From DATACZ01 sp036258795 (GTDB taxonomy: Bacteria; Actinomycetota; CADDZG01; JAHWKV01): a DNA stretch of 15,098 nucleotides. The notes under the pieces were generated by a model. It ran no database searches and was not told where the DNA came from. It saw only the letters and a program-made list of their open reading frames with translations. The stretch lies in contig DATACZ010000087.1 in NCBI GenBank assembly GCA_036258795.1, positions 1 through 15,098 of the forward strand, written 5' to 3'. Numbering within the stretch: the stretch's first letter is position 1; each line of letters begins with the position of its first letter. Shown here in pieces: positions 1-7,591 of this stretch. Made by a program: the position numbers and the translations under genes.

Positions 1-56
1 GCCGATTTCGGAGGTCCTCGCGCCAGAACGCATTTTCCGTACCGATCGAGGGCGAG

Positions 57-1847
57 ATGGACCAAGACTCCGGTGATGGATGGACATCTGGCCAGACCGA
101 CACCCCGGAATCAGGTGGTCCATCTGACCGAATTGATCAGGTAAGCGAAGTGGAGAAGGATCAGGCTCCTTCGGTGCAGACGGGCAAGCCAGCCTCGGTG
201 CCGGGGTCTGAGCCGCTCGTGAAACAGGCTTTTGCCGACTGGGCGACAATGCAGTGGGACGACATTCGCCGTGGCCCCGTCGCTTATCAGGCTCACGAGA
301 TCGGGTCTCTGGCGGAGAACATTCGGGGCGCGCGACTCGCCTGGGACAGGACGCAGGAGGAGCTCACCGCCATGCGTGAGCTGATCTCCCGAGATCAATC
401 CGTTCTTGCCTTGCTAGATGCGCGTTTGGAGATGCAGCGCAGGGAAATTGAGGCAATCGAGCAGGCGCAGGCCAGGCTGGGCGAGGTCGTGGCGGACCTA
501 CCCAGGACCGTGAAGCATGAGCTGGAAGGCTCCGAGTACCTTGACCAGATCAGAGCCCTAACCGCGCTCATCTCGGCGGAGGGCGAGAAGGAAAAGATCC
601 TCATGTCGACCGCTCGCGCCGCCCGTGCAGCCTTCGTCAAGGTTCAAGAGGAGCTGGTGTCGATTCACGGCTTGATGTCGGCCCGGGATCAGGCCGTTCT
701 GGGGCTGCTCGACGCAGGGCTGGAGAAGATGCAGTCGCAGCCGCTCGACGAGCGACTAGAGGAAATCGCAAAGGCCCAGGCGGAGGTTGGCAGAGCCATA
801 GCCGGGCTTCCAGCGGCCATTGCTCAACAGATTGGCAATTCTGAGTATTGGGAGCGGCTTAGGGCCCTTCCGGCACCCTCATTGCCAGACGAGTCGCCGG
901 CCGAAGCTCTCATGCAGGCCCTCAAGAGCACCATGTCTGCCTGGGTAACGATGCAGGACGGCATGAATGAGATCCGCAACCTCATCACCGCCCGGGCTCA
1001 GACCATTCCAACCAATGAGATCACCGAGATCACCGCCCGAATCCATGCAATTGAAAAGCGGCAGGACATGCTGGCCAGCGCCGTCGTCGAGCTGCCCGCC
1101 ACCATCCGGCGAGATTTGGAGCACGCTATTTTTGAGCTGCCTGCTGCCCTGCGGCGGGAGTTGGATGACGTTAGACACACCGACAAGATCGTTGCGGTGC
1201 TAACTTCCGCCCTCGCCGAGAAGGCGCAGGAGAGAACGTTCTTGCTCAACACGGTGGAAGGTGCTCGCTCCGCCTTCTTCAAGATGCAGGACGCTGTGAC
1301 GGAGCTGCGAGATCGTCAGGCTGCCCGTGACGAGTCCGTTGTGGAGCTTGTGGAGTCACGGCTAAACGAGATAGAGGGCCGGCGCATCGATGCACGGATT
1401 CAGGATGCTCAAATGCTCCAAGGCAGCTTTGCCGAGGCTCAATCTGAACTTGCCGCCACCTTGCGGGCAGAAGTACATGCCGTAGTTGGAGAGGTCACAG
1501 ACCGGGTGGGCAAAGAGGTGGAGGAGATTGTTCGGCTGGTAAGGTCCCTGCCAAAGGCCATCCTGACCGAGCTAGCCGATGCAGCTGAGGCAAGCGTGCA
1601 GCCACCATCCAGCCTGCCCGATGAGCCGGGGGAGGAATTGGCCGGCCACCCTAGGGATACGAGATTTCGGCTGCCGGACCAACTCTTCGACGATGACCGG
1701 CCCAAGTTCTCCTTCACAATGCCCTCGGGCGGGGTGTCCAGGCGAGGTCATGTCACACGCAAGTCCGCGGCTACAAATAGGAGGCTTTCCGCCGAGGGCG
1801 GGGGGAAGGGTTTCCGTACCGAAGCAAAGCGCCACCCCAAGACTTAG
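57..1847 (+). CDS. Unrecognised acidic helical protein with four diverged ~100-residue repeats
   Basis: I do not recognise a family. The 596-residue product has no signal peptide or membrane segment. Residues 1-55 are polar and Pro/Gly-rich, about 80-510 are Glu/Ala/Leu/Arg-rich and look helical or coiled-coil, and the last ~80 residues are Pro/Gly-rich and end basic. The helical part is internally repetitive. Each copy has an 'A-x-x-A-[WF]-x-[KR]-x-Q-[ED]' helix (near residues 92, 189, 293 and 403), then an 'ARDQ.VL.LLDA.LE' stretch, an 'AQA..G..[VI]A.LP' stretch and 'SEY....RAL'. A further 'AFADWATMQ' at 58-66 may be a partial copy. The ATG has GAGGG just upstream, but the frame stays open to base 3, so a start left of the window is possible. 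cutA follows in the same frame after a TAG stop and 48 bp. A scaffold or structural role is possible but only inferred. GC looks lower than in the genes to the right. Confidence 0.75.
   Translation: MDQDSGDGWTSGQTDTPESGGPSDRIDQVSEVEKDQAPSVQTGKPASVPGSEPLVKQAFADWATMQWDDIRRGPVAYQAHEIGSLAENIRGARLAWDRTQEELTAMRELISRDQSVLALLDARLEMQRREIEAIEQAQARLGEVVADLPRTVKHELEGSEYLDQIRALTALISAEGEKEKILMSTARAARAAFVKVQEELVSIHGLMSARDQAVLGLLDAGLEKMQSQPLDERLEEIAKAQAEVGRAIAGLPAAIAQQIGNSEYWERLRALPAPSLPDESPAEALMQALKSTMSAWVTMQDGMNEIRNLITARAQTIPTNEITEITARIHAIEKRQDMLASAVVELPATIRRDLEHAIFELPAALRRELDDVRHTDKIVAVLTSALAEKAQERTFLLNTVEGARSAFFKMQDAVTELRDRQAARDESVVELVESRLNEIEGRRIDARIQDAQMLQGSFAEAQSELAATLRAEVHAVVGEVTDRVGKEVEEIVRLVRSLPKAILTELADAAEASVQPPSSLPDEPGEELAGHPRDTRFRLPDQLFDDDRPKFSFTMPSGGVSRRGHVTRKSAATNRRLSAEGGGKGFRTEAKRHPKT
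300..1481 (+). repeat. Four diverged protein-level repeats inside the helical protein gene
   Basis: Four copies spaced by about 97-110 codons cover roughly residues 82-169, 172-270, 281-379 and 384-475 of the upstream gene. Matching segments are ARLAWDRTQEEL, ARAAFVKVQEEL, MSAWVTMQDGM and ARSAFFKMQDAV, and later GEVVADLP, GRAIAGLP, ASAVVELP and a weaker fourth equivalent. Copies 1 and 2 are most alike; copy 3 carries an extra 'ELPA' helix turn (345-349 and 360-364). The DNA copies are too diverged to be a recent duplication. Confidence 0.65.
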
Positions 1848-1895
1848 CCGTCGCACGTTCGAGCAGGGAGAAGGGACACGACCGGCTACTCGCTG

Positions 1896-2192
1896 TTGGT
1901 TACCACGACAGACTCAGATGAGGAAGCGGATGCCATTGCGGAATCGCTGGTAAGGCAGCAACTGGCGGCGTGTGTCCAGAGGACGCGCATTACGAGTCAC
2001 TACATGTGGGAAGGCGATTACGAGAAAAGTGACGAGATTCTCATCCTCATCAAAACGAGATCCGACAAGGTCGACGCTATCAAGCGATTTATTGAGGAGA
2101 ACCACTCCTACGACACGCCAGAGCTAATCGAGGTGCCCATCGTCTCAGGCCTTGCAGGTTACTTGGGATGGATGGACGAAGTCGTTAGGTAA
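1896..2192 (+). CDS. cutA: CutA-family divalent-cation tolerance / PII-like trimeric protein
   Basis: This is a short cytoplasmic protein of the CutA1 family, which forms very stable trimers with a ferredoxin-like fold. The family is linked to copper and other divalent-metal tolerance in E. coli, but its biochemical role is unsettled. The 98 residues show the family pattern: VTTTDS...A in the first strand, LAACVQ, then Y-x-WEG, then E-x-x-x-x-IKT, and at the end H-x-YDTPEL, P-I-x-x-G and YLGWMDE. The start is uncertain. The only conventional codon is TTG at 1896, which leaves almost nothing before the first strand. The in-frame codons back to the TAG at 1845-1847 include CTG (1893) but no ATG or GTG. 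The purine-rich GGGAGAAGGG at 1866-1875 lies about 20 bases upstream of the TTG, too far for a normal ribosome site. The gene follows the repeat protein closely and may share its transcript. Confidence 0.88.
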   Translation: MVTTTDSDEEADAIAESLVRQQLAACVQRTRITSHYMWEGDYEKSDEILILIKTRSDKVDAIKRFIEENHSYDTPELIEVPIVSGLAGYLGWMDEVVR

Positions 2193-2248
2193 CCGGCGGC
2201 ACCAAGCCTTGAGCGTTGCAGCTTCATATCACTGCGTCGATTGATGAG

Positions 2249-2263
2249 AGGGCGAGCCGCCCT
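2249..2263. terminator. Weak candidate hairpin between convergent cutA and PBP genes
   Basis: GGGCG-AGC-CGCCC forms a perfect 5-bp GC stem, extendable by one A-T pair, in the 70-bp gap between the converging genes; its right arm touches the PBP stop codon. Neither strand has a following T-run, so a factor-independent terminator is only weakly supported. Its position between convergent genes is the main argument for it. Confidence 0.22.
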
Positions 2264-5200
2264 TACCAGAGAGTCATTGGACGGGGGCCCCAGCGGTAAG
2301 AACCGTTGCCGGCAATGGTCGACACTCGTGAGCCTGCGGTGGAGTTTCCGGCCAGATCCGTCAGCCATGGAGCCCGGCCGCTGGGCTCCCGAACCGTGAT
2401 CACGACGGAGTGGCCTGCCGCGGGAGCCGGAGACAGCATGAGCTCGATCGTGTTATCGGAGGAACCCTCGCACCAGGCTGCGTACACGGAGCCAGGCTGC
2501 CCGTCCACGGATGCTTGGAAGTGGGATCGGTTGACGCTTGGGCAAGCTAGAGGCTCGCTGAAGCCTAGAGTAACCGTTGACTTACCGGGCCCGGCGCTCA
2601 TGCTCTCCATCCGCGGCGCGACTGAGTCGACTGTAAGTTCCTGGCTGACCGGGACAGCGTAGCCACCTGCGTTATCCACGGACCGGACCTCCAGGCGGTG
2701 CGGGCCGTGGGAGAGCGGAACCTTCGGCTCATAGGTCCAAGTCGCATCGGGGGCTCGTCCGCACCCCGGACACTGGACCCAGAGGTCCGAGAAGGGCCTT
2801 CCATCCAGACTGATCTCCACGCGCTCCACGTCTCCATCGGGGTCAGCCGCGCTGCCGCTTATCTCCCGCCCATCGGGTCCTACGTGCCCTAAGAGCGTTG
2901 TGGGCTTGAGGGCGACGGAAGGGGCGGCATTCTTGGCGACGGTTGACCTTATCCCCGAAGCGGGATTCCCTACGACGTCGGTGGGAACGGCTGAGCGACC
3001 ATCAACCCTTACCTGGACATCATCGCCACCCCGGACCGACCTCGAGAGCGTGATCTCGACCTCAGCATTTGACCGTCCATCGCACCAGATGAGGACCGGA
3101 CTGGCCCGCGCGCCATCGACGGAGGCGGTAATGCTGGAGGCATTCAAATTCGAACAGGACATTGGTTCGCTGAAGGTTGTCTTGAGCCTCGGAGTGCCCC
3201 CGACTGCGGCGACCGTCTCGATAGTGGGCGGCACCGCATCTACGGTCACCGCCTGAGTGGAGATCGGAGAACGGCTGGCGGCGTTGTCGACGGAGCGGAA
3301 GTTCAACTCGTGCCGGCCGTGTGGGAGAGGATCGGTGGACTTGTAACTCCAGACGACCCTTGTCTCGTTTCCGCACCCCCGGCAGGTTATGCCCTGGGAC
3401 GAGAAGGGACCGTTGTCGACGCTGACCTCGACGCCATCGACCGTGCCATCGGGGTCGGCCGCGCTACCCGCGACCTCAACCCCGTCGGCTCGGACAGCCT
3501 CCATGCCAGCGGCCGAGGAAATGGCCACGGTGGGCTCAGCGTTGGTGGCCAAGACCGATCGCATAACGGATGCCGCCTTGTTGCCCGCGGGATCACTTGC
3601 GCCGCGGGACGATCCCGAGGGCCTCACCTGGACGGCGTCCCCTCCCCGAACGGGCCTGGGAAGGGTCATCCTGACCACTTCATTCAAGGGGCCCGAACAG
3701 GCCACCGTCGCTGGGCTGACAGAGCTACCCTGCAGCGCAACAGTGAATCCCGATGCGACCAGGTTGGAGCACGACACAGGCTCGCTGAAGCTCAACTCGA
3801 GCACGGACCTCCCCCCGGTGGCGCCAACCTTGACAAGGCGGGGAGCCACCGTGTCCACAGTGACCTTGCGGACGATGTGGCTAGAGAAGTGATTGGCTCT
3901 GTCCACGGACCGAAAGACGAACTCGTGAGGTCCATCGGGAAGCGGTGTGGTGGGGGAGTAGGTCCACTTCGCTTCGTCCCCGGCACAGCCCTGGCAGGTG
4001 ACTCCGTCGGTCGAGAAAGGTTTTCCATCGACGCTCACCTCCACCCGCTGGACCACTCCGTCCGAGTCGCCGGCGGTTCCCTCGAACACCGGCATGCTCT
4101 CGTTGGTCGGAGCCCCATTCTTTGGGCCCGAATCCAGGGCAGCACTGGGGGGCTCGCGGTCGATGACGACTCTCATGTACTCGCGCCAGATCTCCGCCGG
4201 GATGCTTCCACCGGTTACCCGCGGGACGCCCTGCACGTTCAGCATGGAACGGTTGGTGTCCCGGTATCCGGTCCATACTGCGGTGGCAAGGTTCTTGGTG
4301 TATCCGGCGAACCATGCGTTTCTAAACCCCTGGGCGGTGCCCGTCTTCCCCGCCGCCGGCCGTCCGAAGTCCGCCCGCTTCCCGGTTCCCTTGGTGATCA
4401 CCTGCTCGAGGATGTGGGTTGTGGTCTCGGCAACCGACCGATCGATGGCGCGCCGGGGCGGTGAAGGGCCCTCCTCCAGGACCTTTCCTGAGCCATCTAC
4501 AACCTTCGAGACCAGCTTGGGCTCCCGGTAGATGCCTCCGCTCGCCAGAGTGGCGAAGGCAGAAGCCATCTCCAGGGGAGTCACCTCCTCGGCCCCTAGT
4601 GCCAGCGCCGGCACCGCTTGAATCTTTGTCCTGCAGTCCTCACGCCGTCCGGGCCGGCACCCCGATTGGCTCGGCATCCACTTGGGTCCCGGTATGCCCA
4701 TTCTTCTGGCCACGTCGACGACCCTCTTGGGCCCGACCTGCAGGATTAGCTGCGCGTAGACGGTATTGACCGAGTTGATGGTGGCTCGCTCGAGGGTCAG
4801 CCCTCCGTAACCGGCTCGATCAAAGTTCGAAACCCGGCAGGTTGGCTTCCAACCCTTCAAGCACACGGTAGCGGGGCCGCGATAACCAGCCTCGGGAGTT
4901 ATTCCTTTCTCCAAGGCCGCCACAAGGACAAATGGCTTGAATGACGAGCCGGGCTGGCGCCTGCCCTGAAGGGCTATGTTGAATTGTTCCTCTCCATAGT
5001 TTCTGCCTCCCACCAGTGCTCGGACGTAGCCGGTGTCCGGATCGATCGATACGAGGGCGGCGTGCGGGTCGGAGGCCTTCGGCAAAGCGGTGGCAAGATC
5101 ATCCTCAGCCCCTTCCTGGGCTTGTGGATCCAGGGTGGTGTAGACCTTGAGGCCGCCCGAGAAAACCTTTTCCTCCCCGTAGCGTCCCACCAGATAGCTG

Positions 5201-6033
5201 CGGACTGCGTCGAGAAACCAGCCAAACCGGGGTGATTGCTTGCCCTCGGCCACCAGAACCGGTCGGTTTGTCCTGGCCCACTTCGCCTGAGCGGCATCGA
5301 TGTAGCCCAGCTTGTGCATGCGGGATATCACCCAGAGCCTGCGAACCTCGCTCGTCTTGGGATTCGTGTACGGGGAGTATCGGACCGGCGAGGGTATGAG
5401 ACCGGCAAGCAGAGCAGACTCTGAGACGTTAAGGGCCGATGCCGACTTTCTGAAGTAGGTTCGAGCCGCAGCCTCGACCCCGTAGGCGCCGCTACCCAAG
5501 TAAACCGTGTTGAGGTAATTTTCCAGGACCTTCTTCTTGCCGAGCGTCTGCTCCAGCCTGTAGGCGACTCTCACCTCCCTCAACTTGCGGGTGAGAGTGC
5601 GCTCCTTCCCGACGTAAGCCTCCTTGGCGTACTGCTGCGCAATCGTCGACCCTCCCTGGACCCATGCGCCGTGCGTGACGTTGACCCACAAAGCTCGCAG
5701 GATGGCCCAGATGTCGGCGGCCCCGCGCTCGAAGTACCGGGCATCCTCGGCGGCGATGACGGCGTCCTGGAAGTACTTTGAGATCAAGGGCAGTGGCACC
5801 GGCTGACGGTCGATCTCCCCATGCCACTCGGCCAGGACCGAGCCGTCCGCCCCAAAAATCTGGGTGGTCTGAGCCTGGGACTTTGGCTGGGGCTGGGGGA
5901 GATCTGCCGGCCGGACGGCCATCAAAACATTGGCGGCAGCCACTGCCGACAGTGGCACCGCCAACATCGACACCAAAATGATCGCGGCTATGACCGGCGG
6001 GGCTCCCAGCTTTATTGAGCCGCGAAGATTCAT
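2263..6033 (-). CDS. Class A (bifunctional) penicillin-binding protein with C-terminal Ig-like repeat tail
   Basis: This is a membrane-anchored peptidoglycan synthase that polymerises lipid II through a GT51 glycosyltransferase and cross-links stem peptides through a penicillin-binding transpeptidase. Numbered from the ATG at 6033 (1256 residues), it has a short cytoplasmic N-terminus and a membrane helix at about 11-40. GT51 motifs are E96-D-A-R with the following YFERGA, QGGSTIAQQ at 126, and YLNTVYLG near 173. The transpeptidase motifs are intact: S363-S-F-K366, S421-V-N423 and K563-T-G565. Residues ~637-1244 are three tandem Ig-like double units, making the protein much longer than usual class A enzymes (about 650-850 residues). 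A GTG at 6087 would add 18 residues. I chose the ATG because AAGGA lies six bases before it, the GTG lacks a ribosome site, and the membrane helix then sits close to the N-terminus. The gene stands alone, convergent with cutA. Confidence 0.95.
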   Translation of the reverse strand: MNLRGSIKLGAPPVIAAIILVSMLAVPLSAVAAANVLMAVRPADLPQPQPKSQAQTTQIFGADGSVLAEWHGEIDRQPVPLPLISKYFQDAVIAAEDARYFERGAADIWAILRALWVNVTHGAWVQGGSTIAQQYAKEAYVGKERTLTRKLREVRVAYRLEQTLGKKKVLENYLNTVYLGSGAYGVEAAARTYFRKSASALNVSESALLAGLIPSPVRYSPYTNPKTSEVRRLWVISRMHKLGYIDAAQAKWARTNRPVLVAEGKQSPRFGWFLDAVRSYLVGRYGEEKVFSGGLKVYTTLDPQAQEGAEDDLATALPKASDPHAALVSIDPDTGYVRALVGGRNYGEEQFNIALQGRRQPGSSFKPFVLVAALEKGITPEAGYRGPATVCLKGWKPTCRVSNFDRAGYGGLTLERATINSVNTVYAQLILQVGPKRVVDVARRMGIPGPKWMPSQSGCRPGRREDCRTKIQAVPALALGAEEVTPLEMASAFATLASGGIYREPKLVSKVVDGSGKVLEEGPSPPRRAIDRSVAETTTHILEQVITKGTGKRADFGRPAAGKTGTAQGFRNAWFAGYTKNLATAVWTGYRDTNRSMLNVQGVPRVTGGSIPAEIWREYMRVVIDREPPSAALDSGPKNGAPTNESMPVFEGTAGDSDGVVQRVEVSVDGKPFSTDGVTCQGCAGDEAKWTYSPTTPLPDGPHEFVFRSVDRANHFSSHIVRKVTVDTVAPRLVKVGATGGRSVLELSFSEPVSCSNLVASGFTVALQGSSVSPATVACSGPLNEVVRMTLPRPVRGGDAVQVRPSGSSRGASDPAGNKAASVMRSVLATNAEPTVAISSAAGMEAVRADGVEVAGSAADPDGTVDGVEVSVDNGPFSSQGITCRGCGNETRVVWSYKSTDPLPHGRHELNFRSVDNAASRSPISTQAVTVDAVPPTIETVAAVGGTPRLKTTFSEPMSCSNLNASSITASVDGARASPVLIWCDGRSNAEVEITLSRSVRGGDDVQVRVDGRSAVPTDVVGNPASGIRSTVAKNAAPSVALKPTTLLGHVGPDGREISGSAADPDGDVERVEISLDGRPFSDLWVQCPGCGRAPDATWTYEPKVPLSHGPHRLEVRSVDNAGGYAVPVSQELTVDSVAPRMESMSAGPGKSTVTLGFSEPLACPSVNRSHFQASVDGQPGSVYAAWCEGSSDNTIELMLSPAPAAGHSVVITVREPSGRAPWLTDLAGNSTAGSRVSTIAGNGSYRWGPRPMTLW
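2302..2919 (-). repeat. PBP tail unit 3 (Ig-like A + B domains)
   Basis: Third and C-terminal unit, residues about 1039-1244. It shows 'DPDGDVERVEISLDGRPFS', C1088-x-x-C1091, 'PLSHGPHRLEVRSVDNA', 'LTVDSVAPR', then 'LGFSEPLACPSV' with C1164, C1188 and 'DLAGN'. Domain B is the most diverged copy: the VRGGD.VQVR strand has become AAGHSVVITVR. Confidence 0.72.
2920..3528 (-). repeat. PBP tail unit 2 (Ig-like A + B domains)
   Basis: Second tandem unit, residues about 836-1038. It repeats the pattern: 'DPDGTVDGVEVSVDNGPFS', C884-x-x-C887, 'PLPHGRHEL.FRSVDNA', 'VTVDAVPP', then 'TFSEPMSCSNL' with C960, C984, 'VRGGDDVQVR' and 'DVVGNPA'. It is closest to unit 1 in domain B, including the shared SCSNL.AS and VRGGD.VQVR. 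Confidence 0.75.
3529..4125 (-). repeat. PBP tail unit 1 (Ig-like A + B domains)
   Basis: First of three tandem units, residues about 637-835 from the ATG. Domain A runs from 'DSDGVVQRVEVSVDGKPFS' through C680-x-x-C683 and 'PLPDGPHEF.FRSVDRA' to 'VTVDTVAPR'. Domain B has 'L.LSFSEPVSCSNL' with C755, C779, 'VRGGDAVQVR' and 'DPAGN'. Domain B resembles bacterial Ig-like domains of the Big_5/SwmB type, named here from motif memory. Confidence 0.75.
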
Positions 6034-6242
6034 AGCATTCCTTAGCCAGAAGTCTAGCTCTTGCAGGTCGGGGGAAGCGCCGTCCACTACACGGTGAAGG
6101 AATTTTGTTCGTGGGGGCGGTCCGGGAACCGGCCGTTATCTACCCGCGCGGTAAGAGGCCAAACTCCCTATGGAATGTTGAGTGATGGCGCGGCTAGTGC
6201 ACCAGCTCCGGCGACTCACGAAATGGGGAAAGCTAGATAGTC
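6034..6242. other. Intergenic region between importer operon end and PBP start
   Basis: This gap of about 209 bp must hold the end of the binding-protein transcript and the PBP promoter, both read leftward. I see an imperfect 14-bp palindrome, GCTAGTGCACCAGC (6193-6206, one mismatched pair), and an 8-bp CCGCGCGG palindrome (6144-6151). TAGATA on the minus strand (6137-6142) could be a -10, but no good -35 lies at the right distance. There is no convincing terminator with a T-run and no RNA gene. Confidence 0.4.
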
Positions 6243-7508
6243 TCAGGTTGCGGGCGGGTACTCATCGCCCTTCTGTCTAGCCGCAGCCTCGATCCTGCCG
6301 TGAAGCTCGTCGAGTACCGTACGGGCATTTTCCCCGCCGGTCACAACACGCCGGACCGCTGCGTTCATCTGCTCAGAAACGTCCGGCCAGTAGGCGACGT
6401 TCGGACGGTACCAGCCGTTTTCAAGTGCCGCCTGAATCGCGTCGAATGTCTGTTTTTGCTCCCTCGGGACGTCGCCGTAGGCGTCCTCTCGAATGGAGGG
6501 CCAGGCGTTGCGCTCGACGAGCAGCTTCTGAGCTTGCTCCGACATCAGGAACTCGGCCAGTGCCACTGCCGCCTCCTTCTGCCTGCCCGTTACTCCCTTC
6601 GGTATGCCGAGGACGTCGCCGCCGATGACGTGAGCCTCCCGGGCGGGACCTCTCCATCCCTCGTACACCTGGAATCTGTTCAGCAACCCCTGCTCCGCCA
6701 GCTGGGCCGAGGTAATCGGCCAGTTCTGGGCCAGCCAGGCGGTTTCCCCTTGGAGGTTGTCTACCTCGGTATCGAACTTGCCCAGAAGGCTTTCCCGAGC
6801 CAGCAGGTTGTCCCTCCACAATCCCTGAAGAAACTCGAAGGCCCTGACCGACCCATCGTCGTTCAAGATCAGCGGGTTGCCTCCGAACGACACGATCCAC
6901 TCGGAGATCGTTACCGCCGCGGGGTCTCCCTCAGCGAGCGAGAGAGTCACCTTGCCGCTCCTGGCTGTTGACCGTAGCTTCTCCGCCGTCGTCCGTAGCT
7001 CCTCAACTGTCCTGGGCAGGGTGGCGCCCGCCTCCCTGAAGCGGTCTCTGTTGGCGTAGGCGAGCCTGACGTTGGGGCGGAAGGGCAGGAAGTAGGTCTT
7101 GCCGTCAAACTGCTCGGGCACCATCGAGTCGACCACTTGGCCGGGGACCTGGACATCGGAAAGGTCCTCCACCAAGCCCTGATCCACCAGAGACCTGAGC
7201 GCCAGATTGTCCTGGGCGAAGAGATGGATGGTGGGCCGCCCGGCGTCGACCTCCACCTTTAGCTTGGGAGGCAGGTCTGCGGACGAGACGGAGGTGAGCT
7301 TTACCTCCGCCCCGGTGTCGCTCCGAAATTGGTCGAGCAGATCCTCGATGGCGGCCCTTTCCTCTTCACTCAAAGAGATGCTGAAGGTTATGGAGGTGCC
7401 GCTGAGCCGCCCTTCCCCGCCTCCTCCCCGGCGGGCCCCATCTCCTCCTCCACAAGCAGAGGCCAGAAGGGCCAAGAAACTGATGAGAGCAACCGCAGAC
7501 TTGCGCAT
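6243..7508 (-). CDS. Lipoprotein solute-binding protein of a sugar-type ABC importer
   Basis: This extracytoplasmic receptor would capture the substrate and deliver it to the permease pair encoded just upstream. The 421-residue product starts with a lipoprotein signal: MRK, a hydrophobic run, then A-S-A-C19 as the lipobox, followed by a Gly-rich linker. The rest fits family-1 (maltose/multiple-sugar) binding proteins: an early 'ITFSISLSEEERAAIEDLLDQF' strand-helix, 'FAQDNLALRSLVDQGLVEDLS', 'VRLAYANRDRF' at the hinge, and a C-terminal 'ALAEFLMSEQAQKLL' region. The ATG at 7508 is preceded by GGAGGT five bases away. The gene is last in the operon, 69 bp beyond the MalG-type permease gene, so separate translation and higher expression than the permeases are plausible. 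The sugar cannot be read from the sequence. Length is normal for the family. Confidence 0.92.
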   Translation of the reverse strand: MRKSAVALISFLALLASACGGGDGARRGGGGEGRLSGTSITFSISLSEEERAAIEDLLDQFRSDTGAEVKLTSVSSADLPPKLKVEVDAGRPTIHLFAQDNLALRSLVDQGLVEDLSDVQVPGQVVDSMVPEQFDGKTYFLPFRPNVRLAYANRDRFREAGATLPRTVEELRTTAEKLRSTARSGKVTLSLAEGDPAAVTISEWIVSFGGNPLILNDDGSVRAFEFLQGLWRDNLLARESLLGKFDTEVDNLQGETAWLAQNWPITSAQLAEQGLLNRFQVYEGWRGPAREAHVIGGDVLGIPKGVTGRQKEAAVALAEFLMSEQAQKLLVERNAWPSIREDAYGDVPREQKQTFDAIQAALENGWYRPNVAYWPDVSEQMNAAVRRVVTGGENARTVLDELHGRIEAAARQKGDEYPPAT

Positions 7509-7545
7509 GGCGACCTCCGAACGCTTATTCTCGTGTGCCTCACTA

Positions 7546-7591
7546 CTACCCTTTGACCGTTTTGACTAAGCCCTGCCCTAACCTTTGACCG
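7546..7591. repeat. Short direct repeat at the 3' end of the MalG-type permease gene
   Basis: CTACCCTTTGACCG (7546-7559) and CTAACCTTTGACCG (7578-7591) differ at one of 14 bases and start 32 bp apart. A third TTTGAC lies between them at 7561. The right copy contains the permease stop codon and its last codons. It looks like a small slippage or tandem duplication in the gap before the binding-protein gene; no function is evident. Confidence 0.5.

Noticed and set aside
1846..1880. GTTCGAGCA resembling a tRNA T-loop
   Set aside because: No acceptor, anticodon or D-arm pairing surrounds it; it is leader sequence before cutA.
3310..4464. A 384-codon open frame on the + strand antisense to the PBP tail
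   Set aside because: The minus-strand frame shows repeated Ig-like motifs and runs into the catalytic domains; the antisense translation has no recognisable order.
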